This document shows, piece after piece, positions 1-6,977 of a DNA stretch of 7,980 nt (positions are counted from its first letter, which is position 1; every line of letters starts with the position of its first letter). Where the stretch lies: positions 1 through 7,980 of the forward strand of contig DATJQB010000305.1 of assembly GCA_035506075.1 (NCBI GenBank), written 5' to 3'. Both the position numbers and the translations under genes were made by a program. The notes under the pieces are model-generated. The model was not told the origin of the DNA, ran no database searches, and saw nothing but the letters and a program-made list of their open reading frames with translations. This DNA comes from UBA9647 sp035506075. GTDB taxonomy: Bacteria; Bacteroidota; Ignavibacteria; UBA10030.

Positions 1-191
1 TTCTTGAGCCTGCACGTTGATCAATTCATACCAGCGAACGCAAATGTGATTTCCGGTTTCCCGGATCACTTCGTGAAACGCGAGCGGAGAATCGTGAACG
101 ATAGGTGTTCGTCAAATCGATTGAAGTTGGCTGACTTACTGCGTAAGTTTTTGTGCGTCACGATTGTTTCGTTGAATCAGGAAGATTGTCC
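1..191. other. Upstream region without a secure gene
   Basis: This stretch precedes the secreted peptidase gene. Two mutually antisense frames are open at its left edge. The plus frame runs from the window start to a TGA at 193-195, overlapping the next ATG. The minus frame runs from a TGA near position 113 off the left edge, with a possible GTG start at 69-67 giving 23 codons (VIRETGNHICVRWYELINVQ and onward). The two frames share the same codon register, and codon use does not favour either. Neither has a convincing ribosome binding site. The minus frame could be the 5' end of a divergent gene cut by the window, but I cannot support it as a CDS. Confidence 0.4.
121..149 (+). promoter_or_regulatory. 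Candidate promoter for the secreted peptidase gene
   Basis: TTGAAG at 121-126 is separated by exactly 17 bases from TAAGTT at 144-149, a fair -35/-10 arrangement. The same bases fit the Bacteroidota consensus loosely: a TTG about 20 bases before TAAGTTTT, which resembles TAnnTTTG with one mismatch. The start codon lies at 192, so the leader would be about 35 bases. Matches are partial and no transcription data are available. Confidence 0.3.
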
Positions 192-2612
192 ATGAATGAA
201 ATTCGGTTGCGTCTCAGATCCACGTTCCTCGTTGTTTGTCTTCTCACCGCTCCATTGCTCGCACAGGATCCACGGGAAGAGGCCGGATTCTTCACAAACC
301 CGCGCAGCACGTCGTATGGCACTCTCTGCTCGAACAACTATTCTTCCGCACTCTACCTGGTTCAGGACGGGACGATTCATGAATTGATGTCTGGAGCCGG
401 TTGCGGCAGCTTCTTCGCCGTCTCTCCGGATGGGAACCGGTTGGGCATCAAAGTCATCGATGAGACAGGACTTCAGACTCCTTCGCTCTTCGACCTTGGA
501 AACAACACGCTGTTTGCTCTGAGCCTCCCCGGGCGTCAGATGGGACAGGTGAGCTTTGCTCAGGATGGGACTGTTGCTTTCACGCGCGGTGAGGAATTGG
601 TCGTACGCTCAAAGAGTACTGAAAAGACGTATCCGCTCGGCACCTACGCGAACCTTGCCCCGATTTCTCCGGATGGTCAAATGGCCGCATACAACGATCG
701 GAACGATCAGTTGTGGATCATCGATCTTCGATCATCGGCCAAGTCGATGATCAGTGATGCTGCCATGGGATATTTCAACCCAACCTGGTCTCCGGACGGG
801 ACGAAGGTGTTGTATTCAAGTCTCAATGGTATGGTGCTTGTGTTCGACCTGGTGCAATCGAGAACATTCAATTTGGGAGAGGGGGATCATCCATCCTGGT
901 CCCTGGATTCACGTGACGTGATCTTCTCGCGCAAGGAAATCGCCGGACCGAAGCTTGTGAACGCGGACATCTACATTGCATCCTCCGACGGGTCAGATGT
1001 CCGACAACTGACATCGACGGATAATGTTCTTGAAATGGACCCTTCCTTCTCTGATGGAGGTCATATTTTATTTCAGACATTCGATCGCCGAAGTATCTGC
1101 GAGGCAGCGGTGACTCCCCAGGGAATCAAGGGACAAACGCTCGCGGCGATCAAGGAGACGGTTTTGCCCGGCCCGCAAAACATCCGCATCCAGCCGCTCT
1201 TCCCGACATCGGGTGCAGCAAACATTACACAATTGGACATCCCGTATGTCCACCAGGCGTACGACACCCCCGATTGGTTCAATGGCGATTATGCCTGTGC
1301 ACCGACTCAGGCCATCATGCTTCTGGCGTACTACAATATTCTCCCTCCCTGGCCGACGAGATGTTCAACCCCGACGCTTCATTACAACAATTGGGGGAAC
1401 TACGTTTGCACGCAGTACCAGTTCCGCCAGTCGCAGTACGTGTACACCGCTGCAGATGCAAGCGGACGAAATTCGTGGGGCGGATACGGCTACATGTGGA
1501 CCGGTTCATACAGCCCCCACACCCGGATGGCAGACTACTTCCGGAACCATGGTCTTACCGCAGTGCAGACCGATGCGACCCCTTACAGCGTTGCGTATTC
1601 GGACGTTGTCGCCGGATACCCTTTTAGCATGTGTGTGCTGCTCACGAGCGCAGGACACCTTGTGCTTGCACATGGGATCGGCGCTGAGCCGCATACGTTC
1701 GTCTTTAATGACCCGTGGGGGGACAAGAACAGAGGGTACAAGAACTATTACGGCAAGAACGCGAGCTACGACTGGCCCGGGTACAATAACGGGTACCAAA
1801 ATCTCACTGAAGTTGCCTGGTGTATCGGCACCAGATACACGCCAATCGCAGCAAGCGATACGGTCGTCGATGATCTGCAATTTGGCAAAGGCTTCTCCAT
1901 GCCGCTCGATGCGCCGGCATCGATGACATACTGGAAAGACATGAATCTCGGGTATCAGGGACATGCCTGGATGGCCACCACACTTGGCACTGGACCGGGA
2001 GACACGTGTTTTGCCACCTGGACGCCGTCGTTGCCTGACGACGGACGTTATGAAATCACGGCGTATGTTCCTTCCTTTGCGACCGCTACGGATGCCCGAT
2101 ACAAGATCACAAGCAGCGCCGGCACTGTCACCGTCTCTATTAATCAGAACGACCACAAGGATTCCTGGGTGTCGCTGGGGAGCTACAATTTCCAGAAGAG
2201 CACCGGAGGGTCCGTTCGTCTCGGAGATGTCAGCTCCGTCGCTGGCAGGCTGCTCGGGTTTGATGCAATCAGATGGAGCCGGACGCAGGGCCTTGCAACG
2301 GAAGTGTCAATGAATCAGGCCGTTCCAACGGCATTCGCGCTTCTGCAGAACTATCCGAACCCGTTCAATCCCGCGACCACAATTCGTTATCAACTTCCGG
2401 CTGCCGGAACAGTGACCTTGACCGTTTTCGATGTGCTGGGGAGGAAGGTTTCCGTACTTGTGAACCAGCTGCAGTCAGCCGGCGAGCGATCGGTCACATG
2501 GAACGCCGGGGGGGTGACGAGTGGAATCTATTACTGTCAGCTTCGAGTAGTACCGGTCTCAGGTTCAGGATCTCCATTTGTAGCGACAATGAAGATGACG
2601 GTCCTGAAGTGA
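192..2612 (+). CDS. Secreted C39-like peptidase with beta-propeller, golvesin-like domain and T9SS tail
   Basis: 806 residues, probably exported across the inner membrane and then through the type IX secretion system. I chose the ATG at 192 over an in-frame GTG at 153 because AGGAAGA (179-185) lies six bases upstream and a signal peptide begins at once (basic N-terminus, hydrophobic core, LLA|Q near residue 24). Domains in order: six S-x-D-G-type blade motifs between about residues 78 and 290, a TolB/PD40-like propeller; a peptidase C39-like domain at about 345-540, with the family's Cys in ACAPTQ (Cys369), His in GHLVLAHG (His489) and Asp in NDPWG (Asp507); a golvesin/Xly-like domain at about 554-696, opening with TVVDD and closing with GFDAIRWS; and a T9SS type A sorting domain from about 712, with NYPNPFNP at 720. 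The Cys/His/Asp set suggests cysteine peptidase or amidase activity, but no substrate can be read. The propeller and golvesin-like modules probably bind ligands or surfaces. The domain calls are firm; the activity is inferred. Confidence 0.9.
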   Translation: MNEIRLRLRSTFLVVCLLTAPLLAQDPREEAGFFTNPRSTSYGTLCSNNYSSALYLVQDGTIHELMSGAGCGSFFAVSPDGNRLGIKVIDETGLQTPSLFDLGNNTLFALSLPGRQMGQVSFAQDGTVAFTRGEELVVRSKSTEKTYPLGTYANLAPISPDGQMAAYNDRNDQLWIIDLRSSAKSMISDAAMGYFNPTWSPDGTKVLYSSLNGMVLVFDLVQSRTFNLGEGDHPSWSLDSRDVIFSRKEIAGPKLVNADIYIASSDGSDVRQLTSTDNVLEMDPSFSDGGHILFQTFDRRSICEAAVTPQGIKGQTLAAIKETVLPGPQNIRIQPLFPTSGAANITQLDIPYVHQAYDTPDWFNGDYACAPTQAIMLLAYYNILPPWPTRCSTPTLHYNNWGNYVCTQYQFRQSQYVYTAADASGRNSWGGYGYMWTGSYSPHTRMADYFRNHGLTAVQTDATPYSVAYSDVVAGYPFSMCVLLTSAGHLVLAHGIGAEPHTFVFNDPWGDKNRGYKNYYGKNASYDWPGYNNGYQNLTEVAWCIGTRYTPIAASDTVVDDLQFGKGFSMPLDAPASMTYWKDMNLGYQGHAWMATTLGTGPGDTCFATWTPSLPDDGRYEITAYVPSFATATDARYKITSSAGTVTVSINQNDHKDSWVSLGSYNFQKSTGGSVRLGDVSSVAGRLLGFDAIRWSRTQGLATEVSMNQAVPTAFALLQNYPNPFNPATTIRYQLPAAGTVTLTVFDVLGRKVSVLVNQLQSAGERSVTWNAGGVTSGIYYCQLRVVPVSGSGSPFVATMKMTVLK

Positions 2613-2688
2613 CCGCATCAGGTTCCGGACCGCGCCACCGAGCTCACGATTGCCTGCACCGCACTTCTCGTTGAACCCGATTCCTTCC

Positions 2689-2695
2689 AGGAAGG
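2689..2695 (+). promoter_or_regulatory. Ribosome binding site that decides the DUF3788 start
   Basis: AGGAAGG lies eight bases before the ATG at 2704, so that ATG is preferred over an in-frame TTG at 2650 and an ATG at 2722. The site is the right half of the palindrome CCTTCCAGGAAGG (2683-2695), which can form a five-base-pair stem with a three-base loop that hides the Shine-Dalgarno sequence. Confidence 0.6.
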
Positions 2696-2703
2696 CCAAA
2701 CGC

Positions 2704-3117
2704 ATGCCCACCGACGTATTCATGAACCCGAAAAAGCACCCCAGTGATGCAGCACTCCGAAAGAAGCTGGGGGGCTCGTACAAATTGTTCGAACAGGTGT
2801 CGATGTCCATTCAGTTTGATCATGATGGAATCGGATTTGAATGGAAGTTTTCGAAAACCTCGGGCTGGTATCTCATCTGCCTGAGGAAGAAACGAAGACT
2901 GTTCTATCTCATTCCTCGCGAGACGGATTTTCTGTTCCGGATGTTGTTCGGGCCGCGGGCTGTTGCGGCGATCAAGAAATCGGAATTCTCTTCCGACATT
3001 CAAGCGAAGCTGAAGTCGGCGAAAAAATATCCGGAAGGGACACTGCTTGATTTCGAGAAATCGAATTTTGATGTGGGCTCGATGCTGAAGCTTCTGACGA
3101 TCAAGATCGAGAACTGA
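2704..3117 (+). CDS. DUF3788 family protein
   Basis: 137 residues, soluble, with no signal peptide or membrane segment; predicted cytoplasmic. The central block GWYLICLRKKRRLFYLI, followed by a Phe-rich stretch, FGPRAVAAI and then AKKYPEG, fits the DUF3788 family. These are small proteins of unknown biochemical function, common in Bacteroidota and Firmicutes. Their length and basic core with aromatic strands match this one. The start rests on the strong Shine-Dalgarno sequence eight bases upstream. It sits 91 bases after the secreted peptidase gene and 51 bases before the NagA-like gene on the same strand, so co-transcription with the latter is possible. Nothing in the sequence links it to amino-sugar metabolism. 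The family call is from recognition of the conserved core; I assign no function. Confidence 0.72.
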   Translation: MPTDVFMNPKKHPSDAALRKKLGGSYKLFEQVSMSIQFDHDGIGFEWKFSKTSGWYLICLRKKRRLFYLIPRETDFLFRMLFGPRAVAAIKKSEFSSDIQAKLKSAKKYPEGTLLDFEKSNFDVGSMLKLLTIKIEN

Positions 3118-3168
3118 GGCGGCTCCGATGAGTCGCGGGGAGAACACATTCAAAGGAAATGACGCTTC

Positions 3169-4155
3169 ATGATCCGGCCGGGGTTTGTCGACTTGCAGGT
3201 TAATGGATACTTTGGTGTGGATTTCTCCGATCCTGCGGCGACGGTTGAGCAGATCCTCGAAGCGGCAGAACTTCTTGTCACGCAGGGAACCGTCGGATTT
3301 CTCGCGACAATTATTACGGGTCCGCGTGAATCCATGGAGATGTGCGCAAAGAACATCGCCGAAGCGATCGACCGGCAAGGACGGCGGGGGCCGATCCTCG
3401 GGATTCACTTGGAGGGGCCGTTCATCTCTCCGGATTATGGATATCACGGAATGCACGACCCGCAGTACGTCTGCCCGCCCGACGCTCAATGGTTTGAAAG
3501 ACTCCAGAAGATTTCCAGGAACAACATCCGGATCGTCACGCTTGCACCGGAATATGAGGGAGCATGCGAGTTCGTGAGCGCCGTCGGACCAAGCGTGACG
3601 GTCTCAGCCGGGCACACTCACTGTTCGTTCTCTCAGGCCCGGCGCGCAGTCCGGTCCGGACTGAGGATGGCAACACACATCGGGAATGGTTGCCGGCAGG
3701 AGATCGATCGGCATGACAATCCGATCGTCAATCTCCTTGGGTGCGGAGAGATTGCAGTGAGCTTCATCCCGGATGGATTCCACCTGCCCGAGGCATTCCT
3801 CAGGATGCTGTTGCTTTCCCGCCCAATCAATCAACTTATCGCCATCAGCGATTCATCGCAGTATGCCGGCATGGCAGCCGGAACGTATACGATGAGCTCG
3901 GGGTTGAAAGTCGTCCTCAGCGAAAATGGACGGCTCGCGACGGTCTCAGACGCGAATGTCCTGGCCGGCTCAAGCTCGACGATGCTCCGGTGCATGAATC
4001 ATCTGGCGTCGCTTGGGGTATTGACCGCGGAGGAACTCTGGCAGATTGGATTTGGCAATCCCCTCTCAGCCATCGGGGGAAAGTTGGAAGAACTCGGTTC
4101 TGTCGTGACGAGGGTGGAGTTTGATGAAGGGAAGGGAAGGTTCAGACTGGCGTGA
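3169..4155 (+). CDS. NagA-type amidohydrolase (N-acetylglucosamine-6-phosphate deacetylase-like), barrel only
   Basis: 328 residues, cytoplasmic. Classic NagA removes acetate from N-acetylglucosamine 6-phosphate. The family's metal and catalytic motifs are present in order: PGFVDLQVNG at residues 4-13, HLEGPF with Glu82, GHTHCS with His149, ATHIGNG with His170 and Asn173, DGFH with His205, and SDSS with Asp228, the position of the catalytic Asp (Asp273 in E. coli). The protein begins at the PGF(V/I)DLQVNG motif, where typical NagA (about 380 residues) already has some 50 residues of beta-sandwich. It also lacks the usual C-terminal PGxxADLV strand. The short form is genuine: an in-frame TGA lies at 3160-3162 and the DUF3788 gene leaves no room upstream. 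A weaker Shine-Dalgarno AGGA (3154-3157) is 11 bases from the ATG. It converges with the NagB/PIG-L-like gene, supporting an amino-sugar role. Similar short homologues occur in several phyla, so the true substrate may differ. Confidence 0.82.
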   Translation: MIRPGFVDLQVNGYFGVDFSDPAATVEQILEAAELLVTQGTVGFLATIITGPRESMEMCAKNIAEAIDRQGRRGPILGIHLEGPFISPDYGYHGMHDPQYVCPPDAQWFERLQKISRNNIRIVTLAPEYEGACEFVSAVGPSVTVSAGHTHCSFSQARRAVRSGLRMATHIGNGCRQEIDRHDNPIVNLLGCGEIAVSFIPDGFHLPEAFLRMLLLSRPINQLIAISDSSQYAGMAAGTYTMSSGLKVVLSENGRLATVSDANVLAGSSSTMLRCMNHLASLGVLTAEELWQIGFGNPLSAIGGKLEELGSVVTRVEFDEGKGRFRLA

Positions 4156-4326
4156 TGGCCGGCAGCGAACGAATCGCTGCAGCATACCAACCTAACGTGC
4201 TCCGGCCTTTTCGCATTCCCGAAATCAGTCAGGCAAAGGCGCATCGTCGCCGTGTGGCGGAGCTTATGATCCGGGCGGCGTGGCGTCTTTGCCTGTGTTG
4301 GTTCTTCTGTTCGGTAAATGATCCTG
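4156..4326. other. Convergent intergenic gap with a long stem, possible bidirectional terminator
   Basis: This gap separates the 3' ends of the NagA-like gene and the NagB/PIG-L-like gene. Positions 4230-4242 pair with 4283-4295 as a 13-base-pair stem with one G-T wobble. The 40-base loop contains a smaller hairpin, CGCC-GTGT-GGCG (4248-4259). No strong T tract follows on either strand; the plus strand has only a loose T-rich run after 4295. The position between convergent genes suits a shared transcription stop, but the large loop and missing T tract keep confidence low. Confidence 0.35.
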
Positions 4327-6681
4327 TCAGGCTTTTGCTTCTGTCAGTTTCTTCAGTTCGCGTACTCTCGTGTAGAACTCATCCAGGGCCATATCTTTCA
4401 GGAAAATGAGGCCGCGCGCGCCGCGCAGCCGGGGATGCGGATGCTGGAGGAAAAACTCCTTCCCGAGACACGTCTTCAACATTGTATACTGTTCCACCTG
4501 GATCTTCTGTGCGAGTTCGGAGAACGGACCGTCGTGTTCGTAGCTCGGGAACGACGCTGCGCTTTGCGATCCGAAGCAGTTCATGAATGACGAATGCATG
4601 AGCGACATCGTGTTCAGCGAGACCGGAATGATCACGTCCGCTTCACACGGACGGAATCTGTACCACACGTTGCGATAGCCCCAGATCCGCAGCGACGAAT
4701 CTTTGCTTTCTTCTTCATACATCCTTACAGCTTCGGCAATTGCCTGCAGCACCTTGTAGTGGGTATCGGGGCCGCTTCCTTCAGGATCGAACGCAACCGA
4801 GATGACATTCGGTTTTGTCCTTTTTATAAGTTCGAAGAGGGGAATGACGTCCCTGTTGACCTCCGGCTCCTCCGAGAAGATATCCCCCTGGTAGAAACCA
4901 AGTCTCATCGCATGAATGGCAGACGGCTCGATGCCGAAGTGAGCCCAGAGCAGTTCAACTTCCCATTCCCGCAGCATCCCTTTGAGCGTCTGCACATCCG
5001 GCGGGTCTTTCGCCCCCGGATATTGTGTCATGAGGTACTCTTCCATGTTCCTGGCGCGGAGTTTCAGGGCGCGGATGTCGGACGTTCCATAGACCTCGAC
5101 GAAATTACGAAGAGCGCGCCGGGCTTCAGCCTCGTCCTTGCGTTCCTGCATCCGGCCTGCGGTGCCGTCGAGAAAGAGGTACATTTCTTCCGTCCGCTTG
5201 GCGAAATCCTTCGGATCGAAGTAACCTTCCTCAAGGAGCGCGGCGAAGTGCTTCTCTTCGAGATGTGAGCGGAGCTTTCTGATGATGGAGAGGAAATAAG
5301 GGTTCGAGACGGCCGTGAAGCCGGACGTCATGTTGGCGAACAGGTGCTTGTTGTTCGGATCGCGGACGAGATGTGACAGGTACGCGAGGTAGCCGAGCAT
5401 GATGTCGTCGTGATGCGGTTCAGTGTGCAGGAAGGTTGTCTTGGTGACAGCTTGGACGCCCTTCTCGAGCTTCGCAATGAGCCGGGAGCGCGCAGCCTCT
5501 GCAAGTGCCTCCGGGGATTTTCCGGTCTTCCTGATCAACTCCTGCGCGAAGCGATCACTCGCGAAATCGTCGGCGTTCAAATCGTGAAGTGCCGTGTTCC
5601 GGGCGAGCGCCAGGGAAATGACCACCTCGTCTGATCGTCGGTCGTCCACAGACGGAAGGGCGCAGAAGTCGATGTAGTTGCGCTCACTCAGTTTACTCGC
5701 AGCGCCTTTTGTAAGATAGAAGCGCGCGTTCTCGAGGTCCTGCAGCACAGATGCCGGATATTCCGGGTTCTTGGGCTGCTGGATCGCCGTGCTGACAATG
5801 GGTGCCTTCGCGTCTCCTGCAGCGATGATAAGTGCAGTGGCGGTTGGGTTGTACGTGATTGTCGCGAGGCCGATTGTGATGACAAGCCGCTTTCTGGAAA
5901 CTTCGATGCCGCCAAGATCGGTAGAGGCGGCGGCCTGGGTCTCGTAGTTGGTCGCCGTCAGCCGGGTGACGGAATAGATGCTTGAACCGCGCACATTGAA
6001 TGCGATGTGGCCGTCCGGCCCGATCCCGCCGAGAAAGAACCCAATGCCTCCCATCGCGCGGATCTTTCGTTCGTACTCCATGCAGAACCAATCGACTCGG
6101 CTGATGACATCGCGCTGGATAGCTTCAAGCTCTGTATGAGTCTGCCGCACCCGCAGGGAGAGGTCGACAACGCCCTCAGGAAAAACGCTCTCCATGGTGT
6201 GGCCTTCAGGAAGCCCGAGCGACGTCGAATCGATCAACATTGCTTTTTCGGGTGAAAGGCCGAAATTCTTGAAATAGTATTTCCGGACGTAGTAGTTAAA
6301 GCTGTTATGCTGCTGTGCGTCCATCGGATAGAATTCGTCAATCTGCACAAAATGGAGGCTTTTCATGTCCGGGCGTTTGGCAGCGTCGATGCCATGTTCG
6401 CTCAGCAGCGCTTGAATTTCTTTCGACGTCCACTTTGAGAGAATACGCGACACCCATTTAATGAAGTGTTCGGGTGTCTTTCCGGTCGGCAGGGAGATGA
6501 CGCCGCCGGGATTTTTCTGGACCCACTCGATGAACCGCAGCGCGGTCAGTTTCCCGAGGAGGGGAAAATTGTCGACTTCGATGATCTTGATTTTTTCGGT
6601 CGGTTGGTACCAGTATTCTTTCCTGCCACTCCGTTCCAGTTCGACAGCTTCTACTGTGGAACTTCCGTCGTACGTTTTCAT
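4327..6681 (-). CDS. NagB-like glucosamine-6-phosphate deaminase domain fused to a PIG-L/LmbE-like deacetylase domain
   Basis: 784 residues, no signal peptide, cytoplasmic. NagB converts glucosamine 6-phosphate to fructose 6-phosphate and ammonia; PIG-L/LmbE proteins are zinc-dependent N-deacetylases, often on GlcNAc groups. The NagB-like domain spans about residues 30-345, with the phosphate-loop-like SLPTGKTPEHF, VQIDEFYP (Asp115, equivalent to E. coli Asp72) and GIGPDGHIAFN (Asp223, His225). The Glu of the usual Asp-His-Glu triad (Glu148 in E. coli) is Val230. The second domain, about 415-690, carries PHHDDIMLG (His423, Asp425, Asp426), a variant of HPDDExxG, and GPDTHYKV (His641), a candidate third zinc ligand. 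Single NagB proteins have about 266 residues; Bacteroidota are known to carry longer NagB/PIG-L fusions. The ATG at 6681 follows AGGAG (6694-6698 region) at a long 12-base spacing. The neighbouring NagA-like gene fits a GlcNAc-phosphate pathway. The fold calls are firm; the actual reaction is uncertain because of Val230. Confidence 0.85.
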   Translation of the reverse strand: MKTYDGSSTVEAVELERSGRKEYWYQPTEKIKIIEVDNFPLLGKLTALRFIEWVQKNPGGVISLPTGKTPEHFIKWVSRILSKWTSKEIQALLSEHGIDAAKRPDMKSLHFVQIDEFYPMDAQQHNSFNYYVRKYYFKNFGLSPEKAMLIDSTSLGLPEGHTMESVFPEGVVDLSLRVRQTHTELEAIQRDVISRVDWFCMEYERKIRAMGGIGFFLGGIGPDGHIAFNVRGSSIYSVTRLTATNYETQAAASTDLGGIEVSRKRLVITIGLATITYNPTATALIIAAGDAKAPIVSTAIQQPKNPEYPASVLQDLENARFYLTKGAASKLSERNYIDFCALPSVDDRRSDEVVISLALARNTALHDLNADDFASDRFAQELIRKTGKSPEALAEAARSRLIAKLEKGVQAVTKTTFLHTEPHHDDIMLGYLAYLSHLVRDPNNKHLFANMTSGFTAVSNPYFLSIIRKLRSHLEEKHFAALLEEGYFDPKDFAKRTEEMYLFLDGTAGRMQERKDEAEARRALRNFVEVYGTSDIRALKLRARNMEEYLMTQYPGAKDPPDVQTLKGMLREWEVELLWAHFGIEPSAIHAMRLGFYQGDIFSEEPEVNRDVIPLFELIKRTKPNVISVAFDPEGSGPDTHYKVLQAIAEAVRMYEEESKDSSLRIWGYRNVWYRFRPCEADVIIPVSLNTMSLMHSSFMNCFGSQSAASFPSYEHDGPFSELAQKIQVEQYTMLKTCLGKEFFLQHPHPRLRGARGLIFLKDMALDEFYTRVRELKKLTEAKA

Positions 6682-6977
6682 CTTCTCGTAATGCTCCTCT
6701 GAATATTTCGAAGGTCCCGGCGGGTTGTCATTAACAAAGCGGCGTACTCCGGCCGGTTCTTCTTCAATTTACGATTTTCTTTGCTCGCCTCCAAGATGAG
6801 GGCGCGACGATGATTGCATTTTCATCTTCTCAGGCGTTGTGCTTTGATGCGCCGGGGGTCACAATTCCGTTGAACGATTATCGATACTCTCTGGAGAGCG
6901 ATGCGCGCACGTGCAGGAAACAGCGAGAGGCGGGGAATGGGGCGGCGGGTTTTCAGACTTCCTGCAGTTGGGAGATT
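6682..6977. other. Intergenic region between the GT2 gene and the NagB/PIG-L-like gene
   Basis: This is 296 bases with no convincing gene on either strand. It contains a candidate minus-strand promoter (listed separately) and the Shine-Dalgarno sequence of the downstream gene. An eight-base inverted repeat, TGCAGGAA (6912-6919) and TTCCTGCA (6959-6966), lies just beyond the GT2 stop codon. Its 39-base loop and lack of a T tract make it a poor terminator. The gap is long enough for the two minus-strand genes to be transcribed separately. Confidence 0.45.
6766..6794 (-). promoter_or_regulatory. Candidate promoter for the NagB/PIG-L-like gene
   Basis: On the minus strand TTGGAG (6794-6789) is followed after exactly 17 bases by TAAATT (6771-6766). 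The downstream bases TAAATTG also resemble the Bacteroidota TAnnTTTG element with one T missing. Transcription would begin about 75-80 bases before the ATG at 6681. The layout matches the candidate promoter at 121-149, with the same spacer length and a similar TAAxTT box. Both are weak matches read by eye. Confidence 0.3.

Noticed and set aside
4..195. Plus-strand frame of 63 codons from a TTG, overlapping the next gene's ATG by its TGA
   Set aside because: No Shine-Dalgarno sequence, a weak start codon, no recognisable protein features, and its last third overlaps the candidate promoter and leader of the peptidase gene.
1213..2156. Long alternative frames on both strands inside the peptidase gene
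   Set aside because: They are rich in Arg, Cys and Thr with no domain sense, as expected of shadows in a GC-rich gene; the main frame encodes continuous C39-like and golvesin-like domains here.
2644..3489. Minus-strand 281-codon frame across the DUF3788 gene and the start of the NagA-like gene
   Set aside because: It is Arg-rich and has no motif, and both plus-strand genes beneath it have recognisable families and ribosome binding sites.
6769..6825. Minus-strand 18-codon frame (starting MKMQSSSRPHLGG) as a leader peptide before the NagB/PIG-L-like gene
   Set aside because: No clear ribosome binding site at a normal distance, no attenuator-like hairpins after it, and it overlaps the candidate promoter, so it would be only partly transcribed.
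6912..6966. Eight-base inverted repeat after the GT2 stop codon as a terminator
   Set aside because: The 39-base loop and absence of a T tract make intrinsic termination unlikely; a repeat of this length can occur by chance.
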